DNA of 64,000 nucleotides from Apostichopus japonicus (GCF_037975245.1 NC_092565.1:17339999-17403998); one strand, 5' to 3'. Positions 1-12,691 are shown, counted from the first letter of the stretch. The notes: generated by a model not told the origin, from the letters alone. A program made the numbers and translations.

Positions 1-540
1 TGTGATATCAGTCACCAGTCTTTTCTCAAATCTTGAAAAGTAGAATTATTGTTTCAGTGTTGAAGTTTAAGTTCTCTACTTGTTGTTTTATAATTGAGTT
101 TTTGTGTTTCTAGTATCTACTTAAGAAGCTTTTAGTTTTAGTAAAGTGGTGAAAAGTGATAGGTTAAAAGCACCTTTGTATGTGCATGTTTTTGGGGAAG
201 ACCTCACTCCAAGATGAATGAAGAAGTTGTGTAAATAAAGGGTGAAAATAAACATGAGCATTTCAACGTACTTCTACCGTATATTTTTGGCGTATTCCTT
301 AAGTATGTACTTTCTTTTTGTAGAAACCTTGCCGTAAACTAAGACAGATAAAACCCATCAATTTATTTTAATTGTCAATATCAAATTTTCACACTTATGT
401 TTCTTTTTTATGGAATTGATACACCATTAGTAATTCACATAAAAAAATTGTTAAAGGACAGATTTGGTAGACAAACACGTTAAAAGCGTCTGTAAAAAAA
501 ACATAAATTTGAATTTTATCAGAAGATTTAAGCAAATTGA
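1..540. other. AT-rich flank with no gene seen
   Basis: No exon with splice sites or convincing frame is seen on either strand. From about 430 the sequence shares words (GTCTGTAAAAAA, ATTTTATCAGA) with the minisatellite that follows, so it is probably a decayed edge of that repeat. Confidence 0.5.
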
Positions 541-1075
541 CTGAACGATTAACATCAAAATCCTGTAAAAAAGACAGAATTTAGGAGTAAAACCGTCTGT
601 AAAAAAACAGACAAAATTGTAATTTTATCAGACGATTTGGTAAATTAACATCGAAAACTTGTAAAAAGACAGAATTTAGAAGTAAAACCGTCTGTAAAAA
701 AACAGACAAAAATTGTAATTTTATCAGACGATTTGGTAAATTAACATCGAAAACTTGTAAAAAGACAGAATTTAGAAGTAAAACCGTCTGTAAAAAAACA
801 GACAAAAATTGTAATTTTATCAGACGATTTGGTAAATTAACATCGAAAACTTGTAAAAAGACAGAATTTAAAAGTAAAACCGTCTGTAAAAAAACAGACA
901 AAAATTGTAATTTTATCAGACGATTTGGTAAATTAACATCGAAAACTTGTAAAAAGACAGAATTTAAAAGTAAAACCGTCTGTAAAAACACAGACAAAAA
1001 TTGTAATTTTATCAGACGATTTGGCAAATTAACATCGAAAACTTGTAAAAAGACAGAATTTGGTAGTAAAACACA
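541..1075. repeat. 96-bp minisatellite, about 5 copies
   Basis: The word CCGTCTGT recurs at 593, 688, 784, 880 and 976, a period of 95-96 bases. Each unit contains the short inverted repeat GTCTGT-A(n)-ACAGAC. Because 96 is a multiple of three and the units lack stops in one minus-strand frame, a 148-codon open frame (581-1027) with a 32-residue period results; I regard it as a repeat artefact and not a gene. Degenerate copies extend to about 1170. Confidence 0.9.
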
Positions 1076-1254
1076 ATTAAACTGTCTGTAAACAAACAGG
1101 AATAAATTGTAATTTTATCAGAAGAATTCAGTTAAATATACATGAGAACAATGCTAAATAAAACAGAATTTTTATGTTATTCTATTTAACAGATTATTCT
1201 TGTGAAAATTTTAACTGGAAAACTATGTAAAAAGAAAACATTATTTTCCAGTTA

Positions 1255-1346
1255 ATTCCTTTTTACAGATTGTCTGTAAAAATAACAGGAAACGATTGGA
1301 AACTTTTTTTCCAATCGTTTTCTGTTAATTTACAGAAATTTTTTTA
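1255..1346. repeat. Hairpin next to the minisatellite
   Basis: A near-perfect inverted repeat, AACGATTGGAAA followed by a short T-rich loop and TTTCCAATCGTT, lies at about 1288-1320. It is flanked by further CTGTAAA / TTTACAG words related to the 96-bp repeat. It abuts the left boundary of the large duplicated array at about 1347. Confidence 0.6.
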
Positions 1347-1740
1347 ACAGTGTAGATATTAAACATTTTATTCAGCAATTTCAGCGGATGACAAGAAAAA
1401 AGTTGTCAAATGTCAACAGTATGGGAATAAACAAAGCCGTTTACTTGCACACTTCATCAATAGCGCCGTCCCTTCTCAAAGTATCGCAGAAGGTATATTA
1501 ACAGCTCTATCATGTTGGTGCTGTCTTATCTCTCCCTGTCCCATCCTGCTCTAACCGGTCCCCTCCCCCAACACCACTACACTTCATGTTAACGTTTATT
1601 AGTTAGCGTTGGTAGTCTCATTGTTGTTGCAACTTCCGTTCATTGATCATATTCAAACTTTAGACAGCTATACTTTCATTCTCTCTTGATTATTATTCTC
1701 AGTGGGAGAATATAATGATATGGGGGTGTATTTGAGTAGG

Positions 1741-1775
1741 AAGGTTGGAAGTGGGTGGGGGGGGGGGTTCTCTGG
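1741..1775. repeat. Oligo-G tract in the gene 5' flank
   Basis: A G-run occurs in the conserved 5'-flank segment. Equivalent positions in units B and D (about 14420 and 45308) are also G-rich but differ in length. Similar tracts occur at 2026, 9002, 12966, 19141 and 22930 (some as C-runs). Confidence 0.7.
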
Positions 1776-4104
1776 CTCGCATAGGGCTAGTAAGGTTAGT
1801 AATGTAGAACAAGTAAAGTTAATACAACAATGCATGCAACATGTTTATAGGATATAGCTCACATGGTTGGTTAAATTAAGCCATATTTTTGCCCATAATT
1901 TTATAGCCTGATAGATGTAGCTAGTCAAATTTATATATTAGTGTAAAACCAGACTACTTTTAAATTGTCTGATAGAATTGCATAAGTGACTGTGAGATTT
2001 GCATCATATTATGTGCGTCGGAGTGGGGGGGGGGGCTTGGATCGGGGAGGCTGGTCGCGCAAGGATGAGGACATCAATCGCAACTGATATAGTACCGCAT
2101 CTGCTCCGTCCGACGTATGCCCATACAAAAATGAGGCATGAGATTCAGTCGAGTATAGGTTGAGCAAACCTGCTCATCTATGTTAACCAAGTTAGTTTCA
2201 ATTTTCATTTTCAAGTTTATATGCTACATTTCACTTTTAATATGTTGACCATTATAGGATAAATAAAGATGGTATCATATACAGTAAACAGTAAACATAG
2301 AGTATCGAAAAAACTTAGGGGGATGTAAGTAGAGGTCGGAACCAGAAATAAGTGGATATTTTTCTGGTCTGATCCCTTTGTAACATAGATGGTGCAATGT
2401 ACAACACCCACCCTACCATCCCATCAGCTATAGTCATGGTGCAGGTATGAAAATATTCTCTCCTTCGATCCTTCTCTCAACTGAAAAGCTGCATTGCTTG
2501 GTTTTAACTAGGTATAAAAATATGACAAATGACTGCTATGCGCTTTCTAGCTGATTGTGATAACATGTGGGTCGAGGTTATTTCATTTCTCAAGTTATGG
2601 ACTATATGCTGCTAGTAGACAGTATCTCACTTCCATTTTCTTTCCACAACACCCTTGACCCGCACAAATAGTTTTGAAATTATAAAAACCCGTCAACGTT
2701 GTTCCTCTAACTCTGGTACGTCAGTAGCCCATAAAGTACAAGCACTCTCAAGTTCCTTCCCATGGCCAATCATCTCCACCTGTTTAATATCTTCCTCTTC
2801 CCTCCCCCCCCCCCCCGTTCCCTAGCAATGTCTCCTTTCCGATTCACTTCCGTATCCTTAGTGCCCTCTTCCCCCTTGTTTACACCGCTATGCAAAGGAA
2901 TGAATACAATTGAAATTGACATGTACACAGAAATTCATCAGTAATAATACATTCCAGTTAACACATACTAGCAAAGTTTAATATCGGCTTAGTGGTCACC
3001 TTCAGGATATTGCACAATGATTTGATAAAACCAGAAATACGTATCCGTCTGCTACAGAGGTAATCATTTGCGACTATTTAGAAGCTCATTTAAAAATTAT
3101 ATGGTCTGTATTTAACTCTGGCAATATAGAACAAAATACATTATTTGTTGATAACCGTTGAATGTAAGTTGCCCAATATCCTCTTTTCACAACAATTATT
3201 TGTCCGGGAGGATTAGACTATCGTCAGTATACGTTAGGCCCCAACAGTTAGGCTGTTCAAACCATAGGAGAATTCATCATACAGTGACAGCCCCAAAACT
3301 AATTGTATTCACCGTGGCACTTGTTGCAACAGATACTGCTTCCGAGATTCATCAGTAATGCTGCATTTTCAACAAACTGAAGTCTTAATTCTGCTTTCAA
3401 TGTCAGACTGTTTCATAGGACTCAGATACGGATGTTAATTACGGCTTGAGGTTAGGCTAGGCTCTGCTCCTGGTGAAGCCAAGGGCAGGGAATAATTTAC
3501 TTATTCCACTGTTGTGTAACATTTTTAAATATTGTGATTCCTTTGTAAACAGCTGCCATAGTCCTTCCTTCATATATCTTATTTGCCCATTTTTTATAGC
3601 ATTAGCTATGCTATGCAAGAATGGAGAAATTATTTCCTGAAATATCCTTCTTGCAAACGGTAGGAATTTAATTTGGTTCATTTTAGAAGTTGTGTGCCAT
3701 CGTATTAGAAATCTTATCAAGTATCTATTCCAAAATCCAAACTTCTATAGATCTCTAATATGTAATATCTAATATAGAATCTAATATATGTTAGGCTCGC
3801 TACAACAAAGTGCAAAGGTTATGCTATTTCAATGATACAGGGCTATCTGGAACTTAGGCTTGGCTTGACTTAGTGTAACTTCTGTAAGGGCCTAGCATTA
3901 ACTTGTTTAAAGAAATACATAACCTGTTACCTTGTATTTGTAGTATGTATTTGCTTCGCGTGTTTTATACTTTTGTCTAATGCAAAACCATCTGGCTAGC
4001 CAAGCAGGCTACTTGACCGCAGGAACGGCAAATGTGATTGGTGACAAATTCTTCGTCCAAATATGACGCGTCGACGAATTATTGGGAATCTTCAACGTTC
4101 CTAC

Positions 4105-5089
4105 TGTAAGATGGTCAGCTCTTACATAAAGTTTTGTTGTTTACGATAGTTTTACTTGTATATTAGTGCACTATGCAATGCTCACTGTACAGAGGGCAGT
4201 ACATTTGTACAGTATAGTTGTATGTTGTCTTGTGGCAGCAAAAGGGTGGATTAACACCTCTACACTGCTACCCTTTCTGGGTTGCCAGGCAACTATCTTG
4301 TTCTTCCTGGAAATTAGCCCTCACAGGAAATGGGGTCTGTTTGTATATATTTTAGGAACAAAGGAGTTTTGTGAGGGTTAAGCAGTTTGCCATGAGTATT
4401 TGAGCAAGGCAGTTGCAAAAGAAGAGAAAGATAGTTTTAATGGCTGGATAGTGTGTATTAAACCTTAATTTACGTAGTAGAAGTTACAGTAGTCCTTATT
4501 ATTTTAATGGAAGGAGTTTATTCAACTGACAGTCTGGGACACAATTTGTTATAAAGGATAGTATTTTACTATAAAGGATATTCCGGGACACTATTTGTCA
4601 CAAAGGATATTAATTTGTTATAAAGGATATTCCGGGACCCTGTTTGTTATAAAGGACATTATATTACTGCAAAGGATACCCTGGGTCAACTATATCTTAT
4701 AAACTAAAGGCTACTATTTTGTTGGGAGACATTCATAATACCATTTGTTGTATAATGTGCAACTACACTGATGTCTTGGAAGATCTGATGTCGTGGTAGA
4801 TCTTATGTCGTGGAATACTTGATGTCACCAGCAGGCAAACTTAAGTGTATTTACTTTAACCTTTGGTTGCGTACCTCACGACTGCAAGTTATTTTATTTC
4901 AATTCTTTGACTGGGCCCATATCAGCTGTATATAGTTTGTTATTCATAATTATAATTTCTTTTGATCCAATCCAGTTGAGTTTTCCATTTTTTGTATGTG
5001 CCTTGCTCTGTGTTTGGTCTTCACACTAAACCCAGAATTCTCTGATCAAGAACAAACATTTTTTTCAGTGGCATACACCCTTAAACTAC
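4105..5089. mobile_element. 985-bp insertion specific to unit A
   Basis: The continuous sequence CAACGTTCCTACCAAGGG in units B and C is split in unit A: CTAC occurs at 4101-4104 and again at 5086-5089, with 985 bases gained. This fits an insertion with a 4-bp target duplication. The ends are not obvious inverted repeats and no coding frame is convincing. It holds a tandem field of TTATAAAGGATATTCCGGGA-type words at about 4546-4685. The same ATATTCCGGGACA word also occurs at 22637 and, with one change, at about 39779. The class is unknown. Confidence 0.55.
4546..4690. repeat. Short tandem repeats with ATATTCCGGGAC core
   Basis: About four or five degenerate units of roughly 30 bases carry TTTGTTATAAAGGATATT followed in some by CCGGGACACT. 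They lie within the unit A insertion. Confidence 0.65.
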
Positions 5090-5159
5090 CAAGGGCGCAG
5101 TGATATCGGTCCTTATAGATCAGGTGTCGAACCATAATTAATTGCTCCCATTGACTGAC

Positions 5160-5930
5160 ACACTAAAGTTTATTTACCTATTTTTATTTCTTTAAATTAT
5201 ATTTGATTGAGGGTGACTCGGTAAGCCAGAGCTTATCTACCTCGAGGCGCTCAGTTACAAAGACAAATAAAAAGATATTGTATTTGGAATCAAACAATAA
5301 AATGAAATTAATTTTAAGACAGACAGATGCACAAATGAAAGAAGCAAATGAAAGAGCATTAAAAGAGCAGGTATAGAAATACAGACAACAAGAGAAGCGG
5401 AAGAATAAAACAATAGTAAATAGAAAACATAAAAAAAGAAACCAAACAATGAAAACAAACAAATCCCTGTAGGATAGTAAATTATGAAAGGAGCATCGGA
5501 ATTAAATAAATAAATAAAACAAATAAATCATGTTTAAGTAGATAAATATACATTAAATGTAAGGCTGTAGTAAAACGTTTATAACAATTTTAATTTGGAG
5601 CTTCTCTGATATTTATAGATTAAATGTTCCACAGTTTTGCCCCAAGGTGAGAAAAGCGTTTTCTATGAAATTCTTTTCTTCCTCTGCAAATATATAAAGC
5701 TGACATTGACGCAGACCTTAAGTCATCATAATTCATAGAACCTGTTAAAGTGAACGTATTTTTCATATATGAAGGGATTTATACACCATCAGCATGCAAC
5801 CTTTTATATTTTACGCGTTGGTCAAATGTTTTCCATCCGAATTTGTCGAATAGGTCGGTAGGTCTATCATCATACGATGCATTCAGTATAATCCTAGTAC
5901 CACTCTTGTGAAGTTTCTCTGTTCTTCAAT
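5160..5930 (-). mobile_element. Truncated LINE 3' end (CR1/L2-like), unit A
   Basis: A minus-strand relic of a non-LTR retrotransposon. It aligns with the better preserved copy at 17270-18080, including the region encoding the reverse-transcriptase C-terminal tail (about 5640-5800) and an A-rich tail of TATTT words near 5165-5200. Here the frame is broken. It sits 3' of MCT-like copy 1 at the same position as in the other units, so it was present before duplication. Confidence 0.7.
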
Positions 5931-6754
5931 AGCTTACCTTTCATGGGACAGATGCAAGAAAGGTAACTTTAATCGTGTTCCATTCCGGAGATGTTATAGG
6001 GTGCTATATTTGTGTGATATCATAATCTGAAGTGAAATCTTTTACTTCCCATTTACATTGCTTTTCTTAATTTCAATATGAGCGTAAACAGGTTTTCTAA
6101 TGAAATCAAGGCCGGGTGATACCGGGATACCAATAGAATCTGCACTGACATACTCATATACTTATCATGAAACTTAACTACTGATCACAGGCAGTAACTA
6201 AAATACATCATTATGCATTGTAGTTATCTAGACGCTCGAGTGACCCGATGATGTCATAGCTGGTCATGCTCAAGGCGGTATAGTCTTGTCGCCAATACCA
6301 CTATATATTCAAAATGAATTTAGATTTCTTATGATGGTTCTTCATTACATTAAACACTTGATAGTAAAACCAAATTCGGTTATCACAAGTTGAATTATTT
6401 TCCAACCGGGTTTAACCCATTAATGACATTGCGGATTATTGCGGATGCAGTCATCAAATTAAAGTGCATAAAACAGTCACATATTTTATACTCAACGAAA
6501 TTATCTATACGATGCTGGGAGTGGGATTGAGTAGGGGATCGAGGGGCAGGGGGACATTGAGCTCCGTTTCTTAAGTACTTTATGTCATAAATCTCAATCT
6601 TTATGTAAGCCTACAGGTTTGCTCGTTTTGTGAATATGGAGAATGACATGACAGTATAGTAGGGTACTTTTCAGGATATTTATGTGGAAAGACAAAATTG
6701 TAAACATTGTCGCTGTGCTCCGTAACGTCACTTTACGTAACAAGGGTTACTTTG
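5931..6754. other. 3' flank of MCT-like copy 1
   Basis: No gene is seen. The segment is conserved with about 19540-20407 and 36390-37295, including the words GTTCCATTCCGGAGATGTTA and CTCAAGGCGGTATAGTC. It probably includes the 3' untranslated region, but I could not place a polyadenylation site with confidence. Confidence 0.55.
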
Positions 6755-6885
6755 TTACTCGTTGCATTCAATGATGGTTCCGTCCATCTTATGCATACCC
6801 AACGCCAATACAATTGAAGCAATGTTGATGAATATTACGATGCTGAAGATGATTGTAAATGATCCAGATATGTCGAGAAGAGCAC
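6755..6885 (-). CDS. MCT-like copy 1, exon 4
   Basis: Begins after CATAG at GTGCTCTTCTCG and ends with a TAA at 6755-6757. It encodes GALLDISGSF, matching the usual MCT pattern of a Gly/Asp-containing turn before the last helix, then a hydrophobic helix and the tail KMDGTIIECNE. Confidence 0.8.
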
Positions 6886-7610
6886 CTATGAAAAACAAAC
6901 GAAGAAAGAACAAAAAGAAACAGTTAAAAAGAAGGCATAACAAGTATTAGAATTTAAACTTTACATACGATGACACATTCCCTGGGTCGGTATGATAGTG
7001 AAACGGTACCCGAAATCTACTCCATCCACAGTCACCCGTTCCTATGCACAACAGTCACAATTTATTAAAATGATGAGTTCACAACCAGACAAAATAATAG
7101 CGATGTTTTAATACACATACGGTTTCTATATTTACTTGGGACATAACTTCTTATGCAAACCTACAATGAATAAGCAAATGACCAGAATAAAGAAAAACAG
7201 GAAGAAAAAGGGGAAAAGAAGGAAATCAATAAGTCTAATAAGGTCCCCGGTTCGAGTCACTCCAAGATTAATGTATGTCGTCCACTTACAGAGTTGTTGA
7301 CAATTGACAATTCATAATCATGGACGTTAAATATGAATGTAAGAGACTGACTTCGGTCAGCTTGCGGCTTCTTCGCGAGTTCCTGCTTGCAGGAGGATCT
7401 AAAATACATACATAAATACAATAGCTGCGATGGTTGTGATAGATAAAGTTATTGCAAATTTGATCGATCACTTCATGCTTTCCTCTTCAGAGATAACCAT
7501 CCTCGTTCGTTCCGAGAGGCTCTCACCGGCCCTCCTCCCCTTTCCCGCCACCCCCACGATACATTCACCCTCAAGTGATTAGAATTTTGGCAGCTCTTGC
7601 ACCAACTTAC

Positions 7611-8445
7611 CTGAAATTATCCCACCAAGTTGCATCAATGCACCGCTAAAAAGGTTACTTATTGCTACACCCTGCCTCACGTGTACCTTGCAGACATATC
7701 TTGGTAGTATACCACAAAGGGCACAGTCCGCGTAAGCCAGTGAAAATCCACAGAAAAGTGACGAAACTGCAAGTGTCCAAAAATCTTGGTAGAAAATGTA
7801 TCCTGATAAAGATACAGTGCAAATAGTAGCTGGAATCACTGAACAAGTTATAGCGTTCATACGATTGCTCAAAAAAACGAACAAGACCACAATTTTACCA
7901 AAGAGACCTCCAATGCCCCCAAATACTGATAGAAGTACCGCAACATCTGATGGTAGGCCCAAGGTTTTCCCAAATGGAACTAAGAAAACAGCCCAAACAA
8001 CGAAGGAGTAACTAAGTAATGAATGTATGATAATGCAAAGGGTAAATAGTGGATGCCTTGTTGCAGGTTCAATGCTAAATAACATGAGAAGGTTGCCCAT
8101 TCTTGTCTCTTCGGTCTTGTCGTCAGGGCCGGCTGATTCGTCCTTTCGTTTTGCCGACTCAGATGACTCATGGGCGTGGTCATGATCGACGGACTGAGGA
8201 GGCGGTCTCTTTGATTTCATTAATACCCCGGATATCATACAATTCCATACTAGTGCACCCATAATCAAGTAAGACCCGGATAGTCCGTATTCTTCTCGTA
8301 GTTGTTCGAGCAGGACTGGGATGGCTGTTATCCCTAAGTATTGAAACAGCTCCCTCACAGAGTAGGCCACAGGGAAGGTCTCCTTATCAAAGTGTTCCAA
8401 ATATATCATGTAAAGCGAAAAAATATAAGAGTCCTCCCCCAACAG
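7611..8445 (-). CDS. MCT-like copy 1, exon 3 (frameshifted)
   Basis: Acceptor AATTTACAG|CTGTTGGG and donor ATTTCAG|GTAAG bound 835 bases against 834 in both paralogues. The extra base lies in the A6 run at 8418-8423. The region after it is open and carries the histidine/aspartate-rich central loop and the second membrane bundle. Confidence 0.8.
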
Positions 8446-9991
8446 CTGTAAATTAAAAAACAAATTGCTTTTCGTAATTTGGAGGAAAATTTGAAGCACC
8501 AGAGAACAGTAAACTACACAAAGGTTGATCCGTGATTTCTAGAGCTAGATGGTGGCTGATGGAGGGAGGGGTTGAAGGGGGGTGGTGGGGATGCAGGGGG
8601 CATGTAGAACAGTATATATCGAAATTACTGCAGAATATTGGTGTGATAATCAATCTTTGGTGAAGAAAAAGTCATATGTTTGTAGCATGGTTCCTTACAC
8701 CAGGACTTCGATCGGTTGTGATAATGAAAAACTTACTGCATGTTGTATGCCAGATTCTTCACAAGTTATCGTTACCATAGAAAACCAAGTTTTTGATGTT
8801 TTGAAACTTCAGTGCAATAGTGAACCTTTTAGCTATGTGTTTTTTTTTTAATAAAACCCATGCAGGGCGTAGCTACACTTTTATTCAGGTAAGGACCAGG
8901 GGGTGGTGGGGATAATGCCTTTCTGTGTGGAAAGGCAAAGCTATATTTTAAAACGAAACATTGTCTGATAATGTTTGGGAAGAACAAATATGTGTATGGT
9001 TGGGGGGGGGGGGGTTGAGGCAGGGACGGAGTAGCACCACTGATAGAACACTTCAAGATCCACACTATACTAATTTCCATATACATGATTCATGTCTATA
9101 TTAGTTAGATTATGCTATGATCAATGCTGGCGTCGTCAGAAGGGACAGGGGTTGAGGAAGTCTTCCAAGTCTTCTTCCAAATGGCTATCAGTTTATATAT
9201 AACACGTGTACGTACGCAAAGCCGTTGACACGAATGCAGTAAAATCAATGGAAATGATGGAAATGTATGTGGTAAATGATGACGCGTCTCTCCTAGACAA
9301 AGAATTAGTTCAAGGGTTGGGTTTTGCGAATTGGTGGGGAAAATCTTACGTGCGTTGCAACTTCAAATACTGCCCATCCCTTTTGTCAAAGGGTAAAAGC
9401 ACCAGATAACCCCATTGCCCAAAAACTCGTCAACCTATTTGCACTGACAATAGGCAACATGAGAAGGGGTTTGCCAAAAGATCAAGGTCAAGTCGGGAAT
9501 ACGCCCAGTGCAACAGCTCTTGCGAAGGAGTCTCTTGGTAGTTTGAGAGAATCAAAGCGCCTTGAGTCCGAGGCGTAATTGAAAAGGTATCTGACACTAC
9601 AGACTGGTTATCCCATCATCGTGAAGATGCTACCAAGTGAATATTGTATACTACTGTCTATTATATAACTATTATGTACTAAAGCAACCACTCGCCAACC
9701 AATATGCCAAGATTCAAATACCATTTCCATCGATTCACGGTTTCTTTCGTGCAAAAAAAGTCTTGCCAAATGAATCGGAACTCTATCTCGTTAAAGTTCA
9801 TTAATATATTCCGTCCAGATCTGTTTAGTATTAGAAGAACTGTTGTATTGCGTCTTTTATTGGTGAAGGTGCTATCGGCGTCAGCAAGTGTTTACAATGT
9901 TCATGTTTTGCATGCATTTTGGTGGAGGGTTAATGTTATATCTTCAAAAAACTGCTTTGAAACATGATGTATAAGCTCTAATTTGCATTCA

Positions 9992-10170
9992 TGTGATATT
10001 TTGGTTCACATACAGCCTATGATCTACAGATGTGTGATATTGCGGTTCACATACAACCCATGGTCCACAGATGTGTGATATTGCGGTTCACATACAGCCC
10101 ATGGTCAACAGGTGTGTGATTATGTGGTACACAGTTAGCCCGTGGTCCACAAATGTGTGATATTGTCTCT
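9992..10170. repeat. 41-bp minisatellite, about 4 copies
   Basis: TGTGATAT recurs at 9992, 10033, 10074, 10115 and 10156, an exact 41-base period, with the core GGTTCACATACAGCCCATGG. It was found only in intron 2 of copy 1. Units are adjacent with no spacers, so this is not a CRISPR. Confidence 0.9.
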
Positions 10171-11425
10171 ATATGCGCTGCATATTGATGAGTAGACGGG
10201 TTTAATGTAAAATTATCGAATAGCGATGAGCAACCATATCTAATACTATCAATTATGATTATGTTAATCTTTGTGAGCACAAGTTTATGTTGTTGACAAG
10301 TTGTTTCATTATCATACACAGTGGGCGTGAGTTAATGTGAAAATACTTATGAGTATCCACAAATACCTCAAAATTGGTACACTAAAAGTGTATAAAATTG
10401 GTAATATTTGATCCCAGTTGCCAGCCAGTTAAAGCTTTCTAATGCAACTACCTTTCTATACTATCCTCTCATAATATCATGCTATTGAAGCATTCGTACT
10501 GATGATACAAAGCTATACAAATACGATGCAATATTTCGGTTTTCTTATATTCTGGAAGTGTAATGGGCATAGGGTTAGGGTGTTAGGTGGTAAGTATCAA
10601 GTAACTTTGGTTCTTTTTAAGGCTTTATACACACATTGTCTTCATGTATAAGCTATCAGTTCTTTGTGCATTGTTGTTTATGTCGTTAGTCGTGCTGGTT
10701 TTTACTTAAATAAGTTCTTCTAACCTTTATTAAGTGTTTTCTTCAGATGTTTGACGGAGCATGTGCTCCAATTTGCAGCCAGCCAAAGTTTGTTTACTTA
10801 ATTTCTGGAGAACAGGATTTGAATTTTCTGATAATATCAAGCTACTGTGTTGCAAACATAGCAACTTAATTAAAGCAAATGAATAACTTATTTTATTTTA
10901 AATACTGACCCCTGGTTCCTATGACGGATCATCGGGGGGGGGGCTTATTTCTCAAAGAGTGTGATTCTATTATCTTCATAAAATAGTGAGAACGATTACA
11001 CAAGTTAAACCATACCTATACATGTTCACTTGATGGGTAGATAGGGTGGGGGTGGGAAGGGATTGAAAAACCATGTTAATGATTTTTTTTAATGTGGGAC
11101 AGAAGGAGCATCACAACAGCTGAAGTGTACAGTTTTTTTGTTGTGATATATGTATAATACTGAACCTGGAGGTAACCCACCCCTCAGTCACTGATGCTAA
11201 AGTTGGGTATCACGGTCTCAATTTTAATACAAGTTTTATGTTTTAGTTTTAACCACTTATAATATCAATGTTATATGTGAAAAGTGAAGAGAAAAATGTT
11301 CAATTTACTCAGTGATTTTCTTCTGTATTAGTTCTAAATATACTGCAGTTCAATAGTAGGGGAACAACACAGGGAATTAACTCATAATTATAAGTAAAGT
11401 AAATATCATCACTCTTTAGTATTTA

Positions 11426-11800
11426 ATGTTACCAGTAAAACATCCTTCAAACAAGGTCCTTGGTTATTGGTTATTACATTAAAATATGCAGCAATTACTA
11501 TAAGGTTTTGCAACCCGTCTTTGTATACAGTGTTTGCCATGTCAGTCAAGATATTATCATTACCGTAATCAATTCTGTTTTCTTTCTTTTATAATTTTGT
11601 TAACATATTTTATTCATGCTGGTATATATGATACCTAATGTTAATTGTATACAATAAGTTTAGCATTAATCATTTACAGGAAAACATACGTCAAACAAGG
11701 CACATTATAATATGCAGCAATTACAATACGGTTTTTCAGCCCCTCTTTGTTGTATGATAGCTAATATGGTATACAATATTTTTTTTCGCACTTACGTAAA
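11426..11800. repeat. About 240-bp intronic tandem repeat, copy 1
   Basis: Two units share the words AAACAAGG, TATGCAGCAATTAC and AACCCGTCTTTGTATACAGTGTTTGCC. The same unit is present about three times in copy 2 and within the amplified field of copy 3. Confidence 0.75.
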
Positions 11801-12691
11801 GAAAATCAGTCAACGTTAAACCATATGCAAATTATGAGCAGCTACCATATTCTGCATTAAATGTTTCATGAAAATTATCTTTTCCATGTGATTATGCAAG
11901 GCAAACCAAAGGGCTCCACGTGCGCCAATTGAGTCCCGGGTATAATTATGTCACCAGGACTACAATTCATGGTGTATAAAGGGGCATATATGAGAATAAA
12001 ATTCCTTTATCTCAAATTTACTGGGCCTCCCTAACTGGCCCGAGTCCTGGGGCCGTATAGCCCCACTTCACCTCCCTTCTCGTCTGGAAATATACGACTA
12101 CCCACTTAAATAATGCGTGACAGCAATTTAGTAGCATTAAACACTTCATTGAACCTCTCAACATTCGTTTCATTGGACTATATATATGCTACGAGTATCA
12201 TATGTTAGATTCTGTGTAATTTTGAAATGTTAATGAGTTTTACCATACGATTGTACAACACAAACACAGGGATATATATTCATATAATGAAGCAGTTAAT
12301 TACTTAATTACGTTGGTTAACTATTCAATATGTTTTCAGTAGGCTATTTGCTAAAATGATCACTTGTTATAACCAGTGAGGTTTTGTGTTAAACGCTTTA
12401 TGACGATTAATTAGTGTTACCATAACATTGTACAACACATACCGATATATATGATTATGCGTAGAATAATTAAATACATATAAATCTTCAATATTTTTGC
12501 ATTAGACTATAATGCTCTAAAGTATCACATGTTATACTAAGTTTCTGTGCGCAACGTTTTGTGACATATGATTTGTAGGCCTACAACATATACCAATACG
12601 CATTCTCATACACTGCAGAAGCTCCAAATTACATTAACCATATTCAATATTTTGACTTTAGGTCAATCATGTTATTTCACACCGACATTAC

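Larger units (their letters stand above)
8446..12691 (-). other. Intron 2 of copy 1, with repeats
   Basis: About 4.2 kb without an exon that I can support. It contains a poly-G tract near 9001, copy-specific sequence at about 9100-11100 including the 41-bp minisatellite at 9992, and two tandem units of the roughly 240-bp intronic repeat at about 11430-11800. Confidence 0.6.

Noticed and set aside
581-1027. 148-codon minus-strand open frame with a 32-residue repeat
   Set aside because: It is the translation of a 96-bp minisatellite whose unit is a multiple of three. It has no start or splice context and a hydrophobic simple repeat composition.
4105-5058. Possible solo LTR beginning TGTAAG and ending AACAAACA
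   Set aside because: The target duplication (CTAC) lies beyond 5085, not at 5058, and no primer-binding or polypurine tract is visible.
7240-7275. GGTTCGAGTCACTCC, a tRNA B-box-like word
   Set aside because: There is no A box at the right distance, no cloverleaf and no acceptor stem, and the word is absent in the paralogous introns. At most a SINE scrap.
8446-8499. Extension of copy 1 exon 3 to a start codon at 8499
   Set aside because: This would read through intron sequence in the frame created by the one-base insertion. Paralogues show the exon begins at 8445 after a CAG acceptor.
9206-9578. Two overlapping plus-strand open frames in intron 2 of copy 1
   Set aside because: No splice sites, no homologue in the paralogous introns and no recognisable domain.
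9992-10170. Regularly spaced repeats reminiscent of a CRISPR array
   Set aside because: The full 41-base unit repeats without unique spacers, in an animal intron. It is an ordinary minisatellite.
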